64,000 nt of DNA from Pseudomonas fluorescens (GTDB lineage Bacteria; Pseudomonadota; Gammaproteobacteria; Pseudomonadales; Pseudomonadaceae). Shown here one piece after another: positions 17,510-26,697 of the stretch. The position numbers and the translations under genes are program-made. Location of the stretch: positions 62,001-126,000 of the forward strand of contig NZ_LACH01000039.1 in the NCBI RefSeq assembly GCF_000968015.1, written 5' to 3'. The notes under the pieces are model-generated. The model was not told the DNA's origin. It made no database searches and worked only from the letters and a program-made list of their open reading frames with translations. Every line of letters begins with the position of its first letter. The stretch's first letter is position 1.

Positions 17510-18799
17510 TCAGAAGATTGGCGGTTCCCAACCTTCAAATTGTTTCAGCGCATTCAACTCACCAATCAACTCTTTCGCCTGGGCCAATCGCTCCAAGACA
17601 GCGTTTCGTTCCACATCACTGAGGCTCTGTGCAGATTGCTCGATGTCGTCAAAGAACGCGCGAATACTGTTCACTTTCGCCCAAGTCTGAATCACAGACT
17701 CAAGCCGATCTCGGCTATCCTGAATCACCTTGAATCGGCGCTTTTCCTCGTCTTGTCTGCGCCTCTCCTCACACGCTAATAAAAACTGTTGATGCTCGCG
17801 CTCGCTCCGCTCACGCTCGATTTCGACTTTATTGGCCAGCACCGGTGCCTCGGTAATCAGCAGCTTAATGATGCCGGAAATTTTACTGACCAAGTCGCCA
17901 GGCTTATCCTCGATCCAACGCTGTATCCATTCTGCGCGGTAGTAGGGAGAGTAAGCTTGTAGACAAAGGCGTCCGGTGGGCATGTCATCGCTCATTACCC
18001 AGCCATCATGAAACGGAGATCGCCGTTGACTGGCAGGAAGTAAGTTGAGTCGAACGTATTGCTTGCCAACACTCTTCACAGGCACATACTCACTGATCTC
18101 GTAGACTGTTAATCCGAGTTTGACGCTTCCCATGTAAACCACGGTGGGGCGCTGCGGATGCCAGAGTGCAGGATGAAAGTACCTCTTGGACTCCTTTTCA
18201 CGGTGATCCACAGGCGCACGACTCATGTGCGTGGTGGAATCAGCGAGCGTTACGGAAAAGCCTTTTTTCATCAGTGCCAAGTACAACTGGTTGGCAAAAT
18301 CCACGGCGTGGGCGAGTCCGGTGCGGCTCACGATGAGATCTGCCATGGCGCGTTTTGTCGGTCGCAAATAACCGTTTTCGCCTTCCCGAGCTTTTCCAAA
18401 ATGCTCTTCGATACCCAGCAACAATGGGTGTCTTCGAGGCAATGTTGCATTGGTGTTTGCTGGTTGGCGGCCCAATTTCTGTGGCGCCTTAGGCAATGTC
18501 TGTGAAACCTTGATAGGGGCACCATTACGACTCCAGACGATCAGGGCGCCTGGTAGCGCTACTGGCAGAGCCGGGCGAACTTTTGCTTTTCCCGCCGCAA
18601 CTTGAGCCCAGTACCCCACTGGCGGTCGAGGGATATTCAAGCTTGTATAGACCCGAGCCAAATAACTGGAGGAGACACCATATCGTTCTCCGATTTTGGT
18701 CATTGGCGTCGACCAAGCTTGTTCGAACAGTGACTCTCTTGTCACGACGTCTTCGGACGAGTCATCGGCTGGAACGGGAGCGTCCGGCGTGTCTTCCAT
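17510..18799 (-). CDS. Conserved hypothetical protein with N-terminal HTH
   Basis: The protein is 429 aa. Residues 18-70 (TRESLFEQAWSTPMTKIGER, then YGVSSSYLARV and NIPRPPVGYWAQVAAGKA) form a helix-turn-helix-like module that I recognise as the start of a widespread uncharacterised family. The middle is mixed alpha/beta. Residues 310-400 form a Glu/Arg-rich coiled-coil (EIERERSEREHQQF), followed by a helical tail. ATG 18799 is a good start by family comparison. The downstream region holds the two gene remnants on the other side. Its role is unknown; the HTH suggests nucleic-acid binding. Confidence 0.8.
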   Translation of the reverse strand: MEDTPDAPVPADDSSEDVVTRESLFEQAWSTPMTKIGERYGVSSSYLARVYTSLNIPRPPVGYWAQVAAGKAKVRPALPVALPGALIVWSRNGAPIKVSQTLPKAPQKLGRQPANTNATLPRRHPLLLGIEEHFGKAREGENGYLRPTKRAMADLIVSRTGLAHAVDFANQLYLALMKKGFSVTLADSTTHMSRAPVDHREKESKRYFHPALWHPQRPTVVYMGSVKLGLTVYEISEYVPVKSVGKQYVRLNLLPASQRRSPFHDGWVMSDDMPTGRLCLQAYSPYYRAEWIQRWIEDKPGDLVSKISGIIKLLITEAPVLANKVEIERERSEREHQQFLLACEERRRQDEEKRRFKVIQDSRDRLESVIQTWAKVNSIRAFFDDIEQSAQSLSDVERNAVLERLAQAKELIGELNALKQFEGWEPPIF

Positions 18800-19253
18800 G
18801 GATAATCGCTTCGATGAAAGTGATCGTTGAAATCAGCTACAGCTACATCATACTAGCCTAAGCGTCATGACGATCCGAGGCGATTGCAGACCAAGATTGT
18901 CATCTCAGCCGCCCTCCCCTTGATTCAACACTATCGAACTGGTAGTGAGCGCGGACAACGATTCGTGACTTGTTTCAGAGTATTCATTGACGCCCCTTTT
19001 TCATGGACATAACTCACGGAAGTATGGCCCTAAAGACGCTTCGTCATGATTTCCATACTTAAGCGGCGCCACATCATTGAGTGTGATTTCCTACCTCATT
19101 TCTGCACCTACACTACGAACCCGGACGGTTCGCTGATGTTCAAGGAGTTCGACTCTTCAACTGATCGCGTCGATAAACACCCTTAGCAGACGTTAGCGTT
19201 TGGCATGAGTAACTTGACTCGACTTGCCGTGGCTAGCCCTTTCGATGAAAGGG
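18800..19253. other. Intergenic stretch with one possible 46-aa frame
   Basis: About 450 bases lie between two minus-strand genes. A plus-strand frame at 19046-19186 would encode 46 residues (starting MISILKRRHIIECDFL) with protein-like composition, but it has no ribosome-binding site. I treat it as a weak candidate or the scrap of a lost gene. Nothing else is visible. Confidence 0.3.
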
Positions 19254-19856
19254 TTAGGCGTCACCGGCCCGCCGCTTCTTGAATTGTTCAAAACGATCCC
19301 TGTACGAGAACATGTAATCGAGGATCGCGTTCGTGAACTCAATGGTGTCCCTGGCATCTGGCTGTGCGATGGAAACGCCAACGCCATGAGCAGCTTCATT
19401 GCCAACAATTCGCAGCGCATCAGACCATTCGAATAGACGCTCGTCGATGAGGCCAACCTCTTTCATTTTCTTCAACGAGAGGCTGAGGTTTCGCTCCGCA
19501 ACGCCATGCTCTGCGCATACACCTTCAATAGTCTTGCGGCACATGATTGCGGATGCTGTATAGGCCTGAGACCGATAGCATGCGCAGGCTTCTTCGAAGG
19601 CGGCGCGAATCTCCTTGGGGGCATTTGGATTGACTCGGACATCGGTTTGGGGGAAGACCACAAATGGGGTATCCCATTTATCGCCTTCAGCCATGTTTCC
19701 GACATTTGTCTGTCGTACCAGTATGGGAGAGCTGCAAGCCGTGCATGACAGCAGCGTGTAGCGGCAAGAGGGTTCTTTGCCATCAAATTGGCGCCCGTAT
19801 CCGCCGGTCTCTTCGGCGTCAACGTACTGCCGGCATTCTGTGCATTGGATGATCAT
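19254..19856 (-). CDS. DUF4145-domain (HEPN-like) protein
   Basis: The protein is about 200 aa from the ATG at 19856. An N-terminal zinc-ribbon-like part has CTECRQYV and CTACSS (two CxxC pairs). A C-terminal helical DUF4145 domain follows, with YTASAIMCRKTIEGVCAEHG and RIVGNEAAHG. DUF4145 is related to HEPN domains, and several occur in restriction or abortive-infection contexts. The longer frame up to 20021 adds residues with no support. No partner gene is coupled to it. A role in defence is plausible from its surroundings only. Confidence 0.8.
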   Translation of the reverse strand: MIIQCTECRQYVDAEETGGYGRQFDGKEPSCRYTLLSCTACSSPILVRQTNVGNMAEGDKWDTPFVVFPQTDVRVNPNAPKEIRAAFEEACACYRSQAYTASAIMCRKTIEGVCAEHGVAERNLSLSLKKMKEVGLIDERLFEWSDALRIVGNEAAHGVGVSIAQPDARDTIEFTNAILDYMFSYRDRFEQFKKRRAGDA

Positions 19857-20437
19857 GTTGTTTTGGGACACTGAACGATTAGTAGGCGACCTAAGCGGAG
19901 TAACGCTATCGTCGTTTGCGTTGCATAAGGCCCTTGTCCACGTAGATCCCTGAATGATTGGAATGTCGCGCCAGAAATCCAACATGAGCCAATGAGATGA
20001 GAAACGTGACAACGCCCGCACGCAGATTACGAGGCCATTAGCAGCGTGTCTATGGCCTGCCTTTTTCGCCGATCGCAGTCCGCCGCAAAAGGCCGCAAGC
20101 GCTCCAAAGCCGACCGTGACAGCAGGTAGAATTGATCAATTATTATCCGCACCAATATGCAGCGTTGAGTCGAGGGAGTAATTTTCAGTTGGCGCAATCG
20201 TTGCGCATTACACATCCGGCCAATGTTATCGGCTAGGATGCTGATTTCCCGCAGACAGGCGTCTATCCGCTGTGTTTTTAGCCGCCTTGATGCCCCCTAC
20301 TTATTCAGCTTCAGCCCAAAACACATAGTAGATGCCACTTTGCTATCATGCGGTAATTGTATATAGTCAAAATTGAAATTACTGATATCAGATTTTTAAA
20401 CAACAATCAGCCTCGCAACTATGATGGAGACGTCCAT
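19857..20437. other. Intergenic region, no gene seen
   Basis: About 580 bases lie between divergent genes. A minus-strand 62-codon frame (20027-20215) lacks supporting features. The right part is AT-rich and should hold the promoter of the gene at 20438. No terminator or RNA gene was recognised. Confidence 0.4.
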
Positions 20438-21343
20438 ATGATAAAATTTGGTAACCAGGCTTACGACAGCTTGATAACGGAGCTACTAAATGATGCTGTT
20501 TATTTGGAAGGCAGATCAAACAGAGGCATAATATCAACCGTGCGACAATACACTGAAGTTGTCGTGCGAAGAATTCTGGATCTAGAACCTAATGCAAGCA
20601 TGACCTTGGGTAAAAGTGATGTCAGCTCAGCTCTGAAAGCGATAAGCAATAATAATGAATTGTTATTAAGTGCAGTTGAAAATATTAGAGTCCTTGGCAA
20701 TAAATGCACTCACACTCAAGAACTAGGACCTATTACAGATGAAGACGTATCGAATATATTTGATTGCCTATTCGATCTTTATGCTTATTTGTTTGTGAAT
20801 TTTTTTACCAAGCATAGATTTGGGCAAAATGGAGAAATATTGTCCTCGTTCTCTATTTTGCCTCCGATTATTCGATACAAAACACTAAAAAATCTATACG
20901 AGTTGGACCCGAAAAATCTCAATGTAATAGATAAATACACGCTGGCTATTCTTAAGGCTTTCGATGAACACGAAGCAAAGGCTTGGATTATAGAGCGAAA
21001 AGAAGAATTAGTTGCAATGTCGACCCTCACTGAACAAAACATTGAAGACATAAAAAATAAATACGGACAAGCATTTGCGCTAGAAAACAAGCTCAAAGCG
21101 CCCAATATGTTTGATTGTTGCATGGATCGAATTGATAAGGTTGCGTTAACTATTTCAAAAAACGGCTTGCTTTATAATGACTTCGAAAGTGCTATGGAAC
21201 TTTTCAAGAGCAAAGGCTTCGTCAACGGCGACACGGCTGAAACCAACGAATTTAATGCCACAATGCAATTTGTATATCTAGGCAGAAAACCCAAGCCTAA
21301 TGATCGGCTAGATGATAAGGAAAGATACTTAACCTTCTTATGA
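20438..21343 (+). CDS. AT-rich hypothetical protein with HEPN-like N-terminal domain
   Basis: The protein is about 301 aa. ATG 20438 follows GGAG eight bases upstream; an in-frame TTG at 20357 is less likely. Residues 1-125 are helical and include VVVRRILDLEPN and IRVLGNKCTH. The latter resembles the R-x-x-GN-x-x-x-H pattern of DUF4145/HEPN domains, as in the gene at 19254. The rest is a helical, Lys-rich region of unknown type. Codon use is strikingly AT-rich compared with all neighbours, a sign of recent acquisition. No catalytic assignment can be made. Confidence 0.7.
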   Translation: MIKFGNQAYDSLITELLNDAVYLEGRSNRGIISTVRQYTEVVVRRILDLEPNASMTLGKSDVSSALKAISNNNELLLSAVENIRVLGNKCTHTQELGPITDEDVSNIFDCLFDLYAYLFVNFFTKHRFGQNGEILSSFSILPPIIRYKTLKNLYELDPKNLNVIDKYTLAILKAFDEHEAKAWIIERKEELVAMSTLTEQNIEDIKNKYGQAFALENKLKAPNMFDCCMDRIDKVALTISKNGLLYNDFESAMELFKSKGFVNGDTAETNEFNATMQFVYLGRKPKPNDRLDDKERYLTFL

Positions 21344-21526
21344 CATCCTACGTAGAATTTTGTGCGGGTGTGAGTTGCCAGTCACGATTGGCCAATTTCG
21401 GCTAATCGTGGCCGGATGCTTTTCGCAGATAGCCGTCTATCGTGCACAGTGATTTTCTCGTTCGAGTGAATTTTCACAATTTACTATTAGGCTTGCCCGC
21501 ATGAAGCGAGCGAGTAGAATCAGAAA

Positions 21527-22201
21527 TTAGGTGCTGCTCCGCAGAGCCTCCAACTCCTCTGGAGCAAGCCTCTTCGTCTGGGCATAGCCTTGTATATACC
21601 TAGAAAGAATGGACGTCGCTTCTCTGAAACAATCCAAAATTTCCACCCAACTGAACTCAGGAAACTTCAAATCAGACGCAGATATATGGAATTCAATGGT
21701 ACGGTCTTCTTCCTCGAAGTTAGAAATTGCATCGCTGATATGTGAGCCAGAAAAATGAACATAACCAGAGAGGTTCGCATAAACATCAGGAAGCCAAGGA
21801 TGGTCTTCCTTGTGCGTTTCAACAAGGTATGCGTCCATGAGTCTATTGCCATTTCTGTCTTTCAACTTATCGATGCGGACGCCCTCTAACACGCTTGTGG
21901 CAAAGGCGTGCGGTTCTGAGACTAGCCACGCTGCCGAGAATCGTAGCGCAGTGTCAATATGCATTCGAAGCAACGATCGTGCACAGACCATGTTCCATGC
22001 TCGGACCATCGCAGTGACCGCACTCGCTGTACTAACGCTCCTTTTAATGGCCGCAAACACCATCCAGTCAAGTGGGAACATCGGGCTGCCATTGGGACCG
22101 ACAACCTGCATGCCCAATTTGAGTAATGCGTCGCTGTCTTGATCGAGCGCCTGTAACAGTGCTTCGACGTGCTCGCTCGGTAGAGGGTGGTCATTGCTCA
22201 T
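21527..22201 (-). CDS. Hypothetical helical protein (DUF5677-like pattern)
   Basis: The protein is 224 aa. It starts at ATG 22201 behind AGGAGCCTC. It is mostly helical with LLRMHIDTALRFSAAW in the middle and NLSGYVHFSGSHI near residue 145. An Arg-rich helix followed by a conserved-looking VHFS is reminiscent of DUF5677/HEPN-like proteins, but the match is by eye and weak. No membrane segments are present. It is separated from the AT-rich gene on the opposite strand by about 180 bases, so the two are convergent. Confidence 0.65.
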   Translation of the reverse strand: MSNDHPLPSEHVEALLQALDQDSDALLKLGMQVVGPNGSPMFPLDWMVFAAIKRSVSTASAVTAMVRAWNMVCARSLLRMHIDTALRFSAAWLVSEPHAFATSVLEGVRIDKLKDRNGNRLMDAYLVETHKEDHPWLPDVYANLSGYVHFSGSHISDAISNFEEEDRTIEFHISASDLKFPEFSWVEILDCFREATSILSRYIQGYAQTKRLAPEELEALRSST

Positions 22202-22281
22202 TCCAGAGGCTCCTAACGTTCAGATTCAGGGGGATATCCAATAGCCTGTAACTGCTTTCTCGATATCGAATACCAAGGCGT

Positions 22282-22521
22282 TCAATCATCATCAGACAAC
22301 AGCGGTGAATCGATGTCTATCTCAACACCTTTGACTAGCCCATCGATCCGAGAAATGAGCGCTGGGGATATCACTTCCAGTCGGTTTGGGCAGACCGCAA
22401 TGTCATGTTCAAGAAAATCCAGAAACCGGCTTAAAACGGATTCCTCGACACCTGTCGGCTCGCCGTCCTCCTCCCTGTCAGTAAGAGGCAAGCTTGGGTT
22501 AATGGGTATGAGATCTACCAT
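22282..22521 (-). CDS. PrlF-like antitoxin C-terminal domain, orphan
   Basis: The protein is 79 aa. Residues 28-79 match the C-terminal part of PrlF/SohA-family antitoxins: SRFLDFLEHDI, then RIDGLVKGVEIDID and an acidic end. The N-terminal AbrB-type DNA-binding domain of PrlF is absent. The 27 residues before the match do not look like it, and the upstream bases are not an open frame in continuity. No YhaV-like toxin gene is adjacent. It starts 42 bases after the phosphoesterase gene and could be co-transcribed with it. It may be a remnant or a minimal toxin-binding protein. Confidence 0.55.
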   Translation of the reverse strand: MVDLIPINPSLPLTDREEDGEPTGVEESVLSRFLDFLEHDIAVCPNRLEVISPALISRIDGLVKGVEIDIDSPLLSDDD

Positions 22522-22563
22522 CGCTCAGGCGTCTTCTGCTCCGAACCTTGAGCACCTAAGCCT

Positions 22564-23292
22564 TCAAATCTCGATGACCAAATCAGCCCTGAATCCTGTT
22601 TGTTCACCTGGATAACCTCTTGGGTTCGAAATCAACCGGCAGCCATTTTCAATGAAGTCAGCAGAGGCGTGGGTATGGCCATATACCCACACATCCGCCT
22701 GACTCACCAATTCAGGCCAGTCATTCGCATACGCCGCCTCCAGGTGCATGCCGAGCTTTTCGGAAAGCCCTGACGGGGTCGGAGCATGATGAGTGATGAC
22801 CACCGTTTTCCCATCGAATGGTTTTTCGAGTTCCGCTGATAACCAGGCGTACGTCGTCGTTGATTCACTAACCAGATCATCGGGCCTGAGGCGTCTAAAG
22901 TTGTTCGCCGTGCGAATGACGGCATAGTCGTTCATGCATTCCAATGCCGCTTTTTTTGCAGCGAACACATCGCCCATAAGTGAAAAGTCAGTCCAGGCGG
23001 TGGCGCACAAAAAGCGCGTCTGATTGAACACGAATGCCTCATTGTTCAGCACATGAACGTGCGACCGAGCACTTCCCTTCATTTTTATCAGGGTGAGCTC
23101 CAGGTGGCCTCTGTAGAATTCATGGTTCCCGCACACGTAAAGCACGGGGCAATCGAATGCGTCATTGGCCCAATCCACCCCGCGTGCTTTCGTGTGAATA
23201 TCACCGGCAAGAATGACGATGTCGGCATCAGCCGGACCGGGATCAAACGACGCAAACTCGAGATGCAGATCAGAATAGATTCTAACTTTCAT
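22564..23292 (-). CDS. Metallophosphoesterase (calcineurin-like)
   Basis: The protein is 242 aa from ATG 23292. All core motifs of the metallophosphoesterase superfamily are visible: IYSDLHLEF (DxH), VILAGDIH (GDI), VCGNHEFY (GNHE), VITHHAPTP (late His) and VYGHTHAS (GHTH). It should be a soluble, two-metal phosphoesterase. The substrate cannot be read from sequence. The longer frame to 23337 adds a hydrophobic N-terminus without support. It lies downstream of hipA on the same strand and upstream of the PrlF-like gene. Confidence 0.88.
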   Translation of the reverse strand: MKVRIYSDLHLEFASFDPGPADADIVILAGDIHTKARGVDWANDAFDCPVLYVCGNHEFYRGHLELTLIKMKGSARSHVHVLNNEAFVFNQTRFLCATAWTDFSLMGDVFAAKKAALECMNDYAVIRTANNFRRLRPDDLVSESTTTYAWLSAELEKPFDGKTVVITHHAPTPSGLSEKLGMHLEAAYANDWPELVSQADVWVYGHTHASADFIENGCRLISNPRGYPGEQTGFRADLVIEI

Positions 23293-23341
23293 TAAGAAAT
23301 ACCATTTCAGGGTGATCAGAAGTAGCAAGCAGTACACAGCA

Positions 23342-23470
23342 TCAGCTTTGGCTAGCGGCTCTCAACGACTTGATAACCGGCCAAGATGCGTGCGTTCTCG
23401 AGCCTTGGCCGGCCAGGACGTACAGCTTGTTTTTACTTTCAAAAAAGCAACTGTTGAGCGGAACAATCAC
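23342..23470 (-). pseudogene. 3' remnant of a DUF6957-like gene (duplicate of 24968-25465)
   Basis: About 42 residues before the stop codon at 23342 (LNSCFFESKNKLYVLAGQGS, continuing to SLRAASQS) match the end of the protein encoded at 24968-25465 (LDGCIFESKDTLYILAGRGA) at roughly half the positions. The DNA is also clearly similar, with GGCCGGCCAGGA shared. The upstream part of the copy is missing and hipA ends right at its edge. So hipA lies between a whole copy and a tail copy of the same gene, suggesting recombination or insertion. Confidence 0.7.
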
Positions 23471-24789
23471 ATCAACTTCCACCGGCGAAACGCATCTTCG
23501 AGACGCCTGAGCGGAATCATCGGCGAGCGCCAGGCTCCCTGGGGCAGTCTTAGATCCTGTAACAAATCCGGCATCGCCAGCAGCAACCGAGCATCTGCCT
23601 GTAAGCGTTCGAACAACCATTCCGGGTCTGCCCTATGCGCGAAGTTAGTACACACAGCCCCCCAATCGACTGAACCTAATCGTTCAATATTTGTTGGCCA
23701 CCGTGTGATCCGCACAATGCCCTCGATATCCATCACCATGGGCGCAACATCGTAGATGGGTGCAAAGCTCACTCGCTCCTTGCCCCGAAGGATCGAGAGA
23801 TTTCCGCCATGGTTGTCGGTGTTCCCGGCAATCTGATTAATCAAATCCCGTCGCAAGTATTCGCTAACCATGTCAGGTATTTCAGATTCTTGGCCGGCAG
23901 CAATCCATGTTTCCGCTAGCCGATCCACGACATCGAAATGATTCAAACAACCACCTCGATTGCTGACGCCACATAATGAATACATGGATTCGACTGCGAT
24001 GCGCTCCACTCCCCCCAGAGAGACCTTCCGATCGAATCTTTGCATCCAAATGCTAGGCATCTTCGCTGCTTCGTGGGTCAGACCATCGGCGGCGATCGTG
24101 TCGATCCCCAGCTCGCCCAGCGCGCGGTAAAAGCAATATTCGCTATGCAGGATGTCGCGGTCTAATTGAGTGGCGGTGTTACGCGGGAACTTAACAAACC
24201 AATGTCGGCACACATCAGCGTCGCGTAGCGCCCCCTCAGGATAAAGCTGCCCCCAAGCATCTTCGACCAGCAGCATTTTTGGAGCTTCGCCGCCAGCGCC
24301 AAGGGCACCGCTTATCGCCATTCCCGATTCCCTGGCCTGGTCGAGAAAGCCCGTACCTTCCTGAACAACCTCGTCTCGATTAAACCCACCAGTTAATTTC
24401 TGTGCGGAACACAGCGCTCCGGCCGCACTTTTTATACGCATATGCCCAATGGGAGCAGCAGCGAATTGCTGCAGCAGAAAGAGATCAATCGACATCCCTG
24501 GTGGTACTACCACTCTCGACAACAAGTGCCGACGTCCGGCACCGGCCGGGATGATATCGCGCAGAAAAGCTGGGGCAGATTCACGCCAAATATCCCATTC
24601 CAGAGGGAGGTTCGCACTGACGGCCGGCGCTTTAACCGTACCCAGTTGAATGTGCTGATCCACAAGATATTCGGGCTGGTAGTTGATCGTGCACCGGCTT
24701 CGCAGGCTCTCTCTAGGTGAATCGAAGCTGACCACCAGTGCATCGCGCCAACAGCCATCCGAGTGAATTTGAAGCGTGATGGATTCCAT
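23467..24789 (-). CDS. hipA: HipA-family serine/threonine kinase toxin-like protein
   Basis: The protein is 440 aa, close to the usual HipA length. HipA kinase landmarks are present: a nucleotide loop around ALGAGGEAPKMLLVED, a catalytic loop NTDNHGGNLS, and a metal-binding YDVAPM. The first 110 residues fit the HipA N-terminal subdomain loosely. In E. coli, HipA phosphorylates glutamyl-tRNA synthetase and is held by HipB. No HipB-like HTH gene is adjacent in the operon; the nearest XRE gene is at 26146 on the other strand. The active-site residues look intact, so a kinase of unknown target, or with a distant antitoxin, is likely. Confidence 0.85.
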   Translation of the reverse strand: MESITLQIHSDGCWRDALVVSFDSPRESLRSRCTINYQPEYLVDQHIQLGTVKAPAVSANLPLEWDIWRESAPAFLRDIIPAGAGRRHLLSRVVVPPGMSIDLFLLQQFAAAPIGHMRIKSAAGALCSAQKLTGGFNRDEVVQEGTGFLDQARESGMAISGALGAGGEAPKMLLVEDAWGQLYPEGALRDADVCRHWFVKFPRNTATQLDRDILHSEYCFYRALGELGIDTIAADGLTHEAAKMPSIWMQRFDRKVSLGGVERIAVESMYSLCGVSNRGGCLNHFDVVDRLAETWIAAGQESEIPDMVSEYLRRDLINQIAGNTDNHGGNLSILRGKERVSFAPIYDVAPMVMDIEGIVRITRWPTNIERLGSVDWGAVCTNFAHRADPEWLFERLQADARLLLAMPDLLQDLRLPQGAWRSPMIPLRRLEDAFRRWKLM

Positions 24790-24967
24790 ACGTCTCGGCC
24801 AATTGCCGAAGCCTCACTGTGCCTTGATCAATATCAGTCCGCCGGGCTTTTGGGGGGCTGACGGTCCCCCTGAACAGCGGGGAATAGTTTCTCGATCAGC
24901 GTCGCCGAATCACTCCAATCGCGAGCAAGGCGTTCCGCCCAAGCAGGGAGCTTTTTCCAATCTCGCA

Positions 24968-25465
24968 CTACTTGACGAGCCCTAACAAATATTCGTGTAG
25001 CGCTGCAACAGCAGGCACACTTACGTGCTTTCTCGCGCCACGGCCGGCCAGGATGTACAGCGTGTCTTTGCTTTCAAAAATGCATCCATCAAGATCCCGT
25101 TGGTAGCCACTTAACACGCTTTCGCCAGGGCGGTGCTTATTCTGGCTATCGAACACCATCAACTGGGCAAACAGGATGGTTGTCTCAAGACCCTGCGCTT
25201 TGATGTCTTGCTCTATGGATGGCGGAGGCAGCACATCCAGCAACATCCAATGTCGAACGACGCAAAAATGCCTTTCCTTGAACGTATCGCTGGCGACGCT
25301 GATCAGTTCATCATCGGCGAGCCTTGAGCCTCCCACTATGTGTGCTGCCCCGTAAAACAAATCGCCAAGTAACTCGGTGTCAGTAACGTTCGATTTTTTC
25401 ATTGCTACCCAAACCTGCTTTCCCCCCGTGATCGCCATGTAAGGAGCCGTCTTCACGATGTCCAT
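24968..25465 (-). CDS. DUF6957-like hypothetical protein
   Basis: The protein is 165 aa. The C-terminal half (TTILFAQLMVFDSQNKHRPG, then GCIFESKDTLYILAGRG) fits the DUF6957 pattern: a VIYAxxVxxDS strand, a PG turn, then CxFxTxxTxYVLxGxG. The N-terminal half is unrecognised. No signal peptide is present. A truncated second copy lies at 23342-23470 beyond hipA. The function of the family is unknown to me. It is found as a small stand-alone gene in Pseudomonas, and an immunity-like role is only a guess. Confidence 0.7.
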   Translation of the reverse strand: MDIVKTAPYMAITGGKQVWVAMKKSNVTDTELLGDLFYGAAHIVGGSRLADDELISVASDTFKERHFCVVRHWMLLDVLPPPSIEQDIKAQGLETTILFAQLMVFDSQNKHRPGESVLSGYQRDLDGCIFESKDTLYILAGRGARKHVSVPAVAALHEYLLGLVK

Positions 25466-25529
25466 TACGATGACAACTCGAAAGTTCCAGTGAGCTTTCT
25501 TCGTTGCACGCTCACCATTCCCGGGTAAG

Positions 25530-25838
25530 TCAGTGATAAATGCGATTCATATAAATATTGCTGCCGGGCGGAATCCAGCTCACCACGACGTAAAGACTCC
25601 CGCCGACAGTGCGGAACAAAGAGTACCCGTCGATGAAAAACACCTTCAGAATACTTGATGTTCTGATACTCGCACCTTCTCTGAAACGGCCAGTGGTATC
25701 GCCATACACCGTCCCCATGAGTATTGGGGGGCTGTCAACAGCCGCCAGCAAATAGGCAGTCACTGGCATACCGAAATCCACTTCCATTGCCGCGGCAACA
25801 GCTGCAGGTACGGACGGAGCTAGCTTTTCTTCACCCAT
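25530..25838 (-). CDS. Small hypothetical protein, 102 aa
   Basis: It starts at ATG 25838 (MGEEKLAPSVP) with AGGTG upstream; a GTG at 25850 is the alternative. The body has MGTVYGDTTGRF, an SIRTSS turn and FRTVGGSLYVVVSWIPPG, the pattern of a compact beta-rich protein. I have the impression that similar small proteins recur in Pseudomonas genomic islands, but no function is known to me. It is unlinked to the neighbouring DUF6957-like gene except by strand. Confidence 0.6.
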   Translation of the reverse strand: MGEEKLAPSVPAAVAAAMEVDFGMPVTAYLLAAVDSPPILMGTVYGDTTGRFREGASIRTSSILKVFFIDGYSLFRTVGGSLYVVVSWIPPGSNIYMNRIYH

Positions 25839-26145
25839 GTCGCGATGCACCTGAGGAGTGAACCAGAGTCAAAAAACGCCTTTCTCGATGCTTCATGAAA
25901 TTCCCCGCATTCATCAAATTCAAACGCCAACAGTCACGCTCACAACGCAGTGGTAAGCACTCAGCGTCGTCTCTGTCTCGATTTCGATTTACTTCTAAAT
26001 TGAAAGAGCGCACACATGGGCGAAACTGGATTTATGTGCGTTGTGAATTCTACAAACGCGCCATGGCCGCCACTCACATTAATATATAGATTTGAGTGAC
26101 GGATAGCAAACGCGGCATACAACTCTGTTTTTACGGAACGGAAAA
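25839..26145. other. Intergenic region between divergent genes
   Basis: About 300 bases hold the promoters of the gene at 25838 (minus) and the XRE regulator at 26146 (plus). Small frames on both strands are not supported. No operator was identified, although the XRE protein probably binds close to its own start. Confidence 0.35.
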
Positions 26146-26601
26146 ATGTCTGTGCGAATCGCATTCGCCGCGGCGCTGAAGCTTCTGAGAACAGGACGCG
26201 GTCTTAAGCAACAGGATCTGAGTGCAAGCCTCACTCAATCGCACGTGAGCCAAATTGAAAGTGGAAAGACATCGCCCAGCCTTGAGGCAATCATCGACCT
26301 GAGCAATGCACTGCAGCTGCATCCTGTTGCGCTGATGGCTCTTGTTTGTGCAGCGCATGAAGAACTGACTCCCGGCGATATCCTGGAGCTCGCAAAAGAA
26401 GACCTTCAGTCACAATCGCTGCTCGGGATTACCATTGCACTGGAATCCGAAGAAAAGCCGCATCCTCGCGTTGCAGCAGCAGCGCTAGCACGAGAGCAAG
26501 TCCAAGCGTTGAAAGATCAGGGTTATTCGCAAGCTGACATCGCGCGGGAGTTGGGGATGGCGGAATCAACGGTTCGACGTCATTGGCACCGTGTAAGTTA
26601 A
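26146..26601 (+). CDS. XRE-family HTH transcriptional regulator
   Basis: The protein is 151 aa. Residues 8-65 form an XRE/Cro-type HTH: RTGRGLKQQDLSASL, then SHVSQIESGKTSPSLEAI. The C-terminal 40 residues contain a second HTH-like segment, QGYSQADIARELGMAESTV, of the resolvase/sigma type. The ATG at 26146 is preceded by GGAACGGAAAA. It could regulate the divergent small gene at 25530 or itself. It is not in HipB position relative to hipA, and it is longer than HipB. Confidence 0.88.
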   Translation: MSVRIAFAAALKLLRTGRGLKQQDLSASLTQSHVSQIESGKTSPSLEAIIDLSNALQLHPVALMALVCAAHEELTPGDILELAKEDLQSQSLLGITIALESEEKPHPRVAAAALAREQVQALKDQGYSQADIARELGMAESTVRRHWHRVS

Positions 26602-26697
26602 GGTTGGCTCGCAGGGTTTGAGTATTTCCACCAATCGCTCAAGGTCGCCAGCAACGGCACTGCTATGCTTGGTTCTCCATTCGAACGGAGTCGAGTC

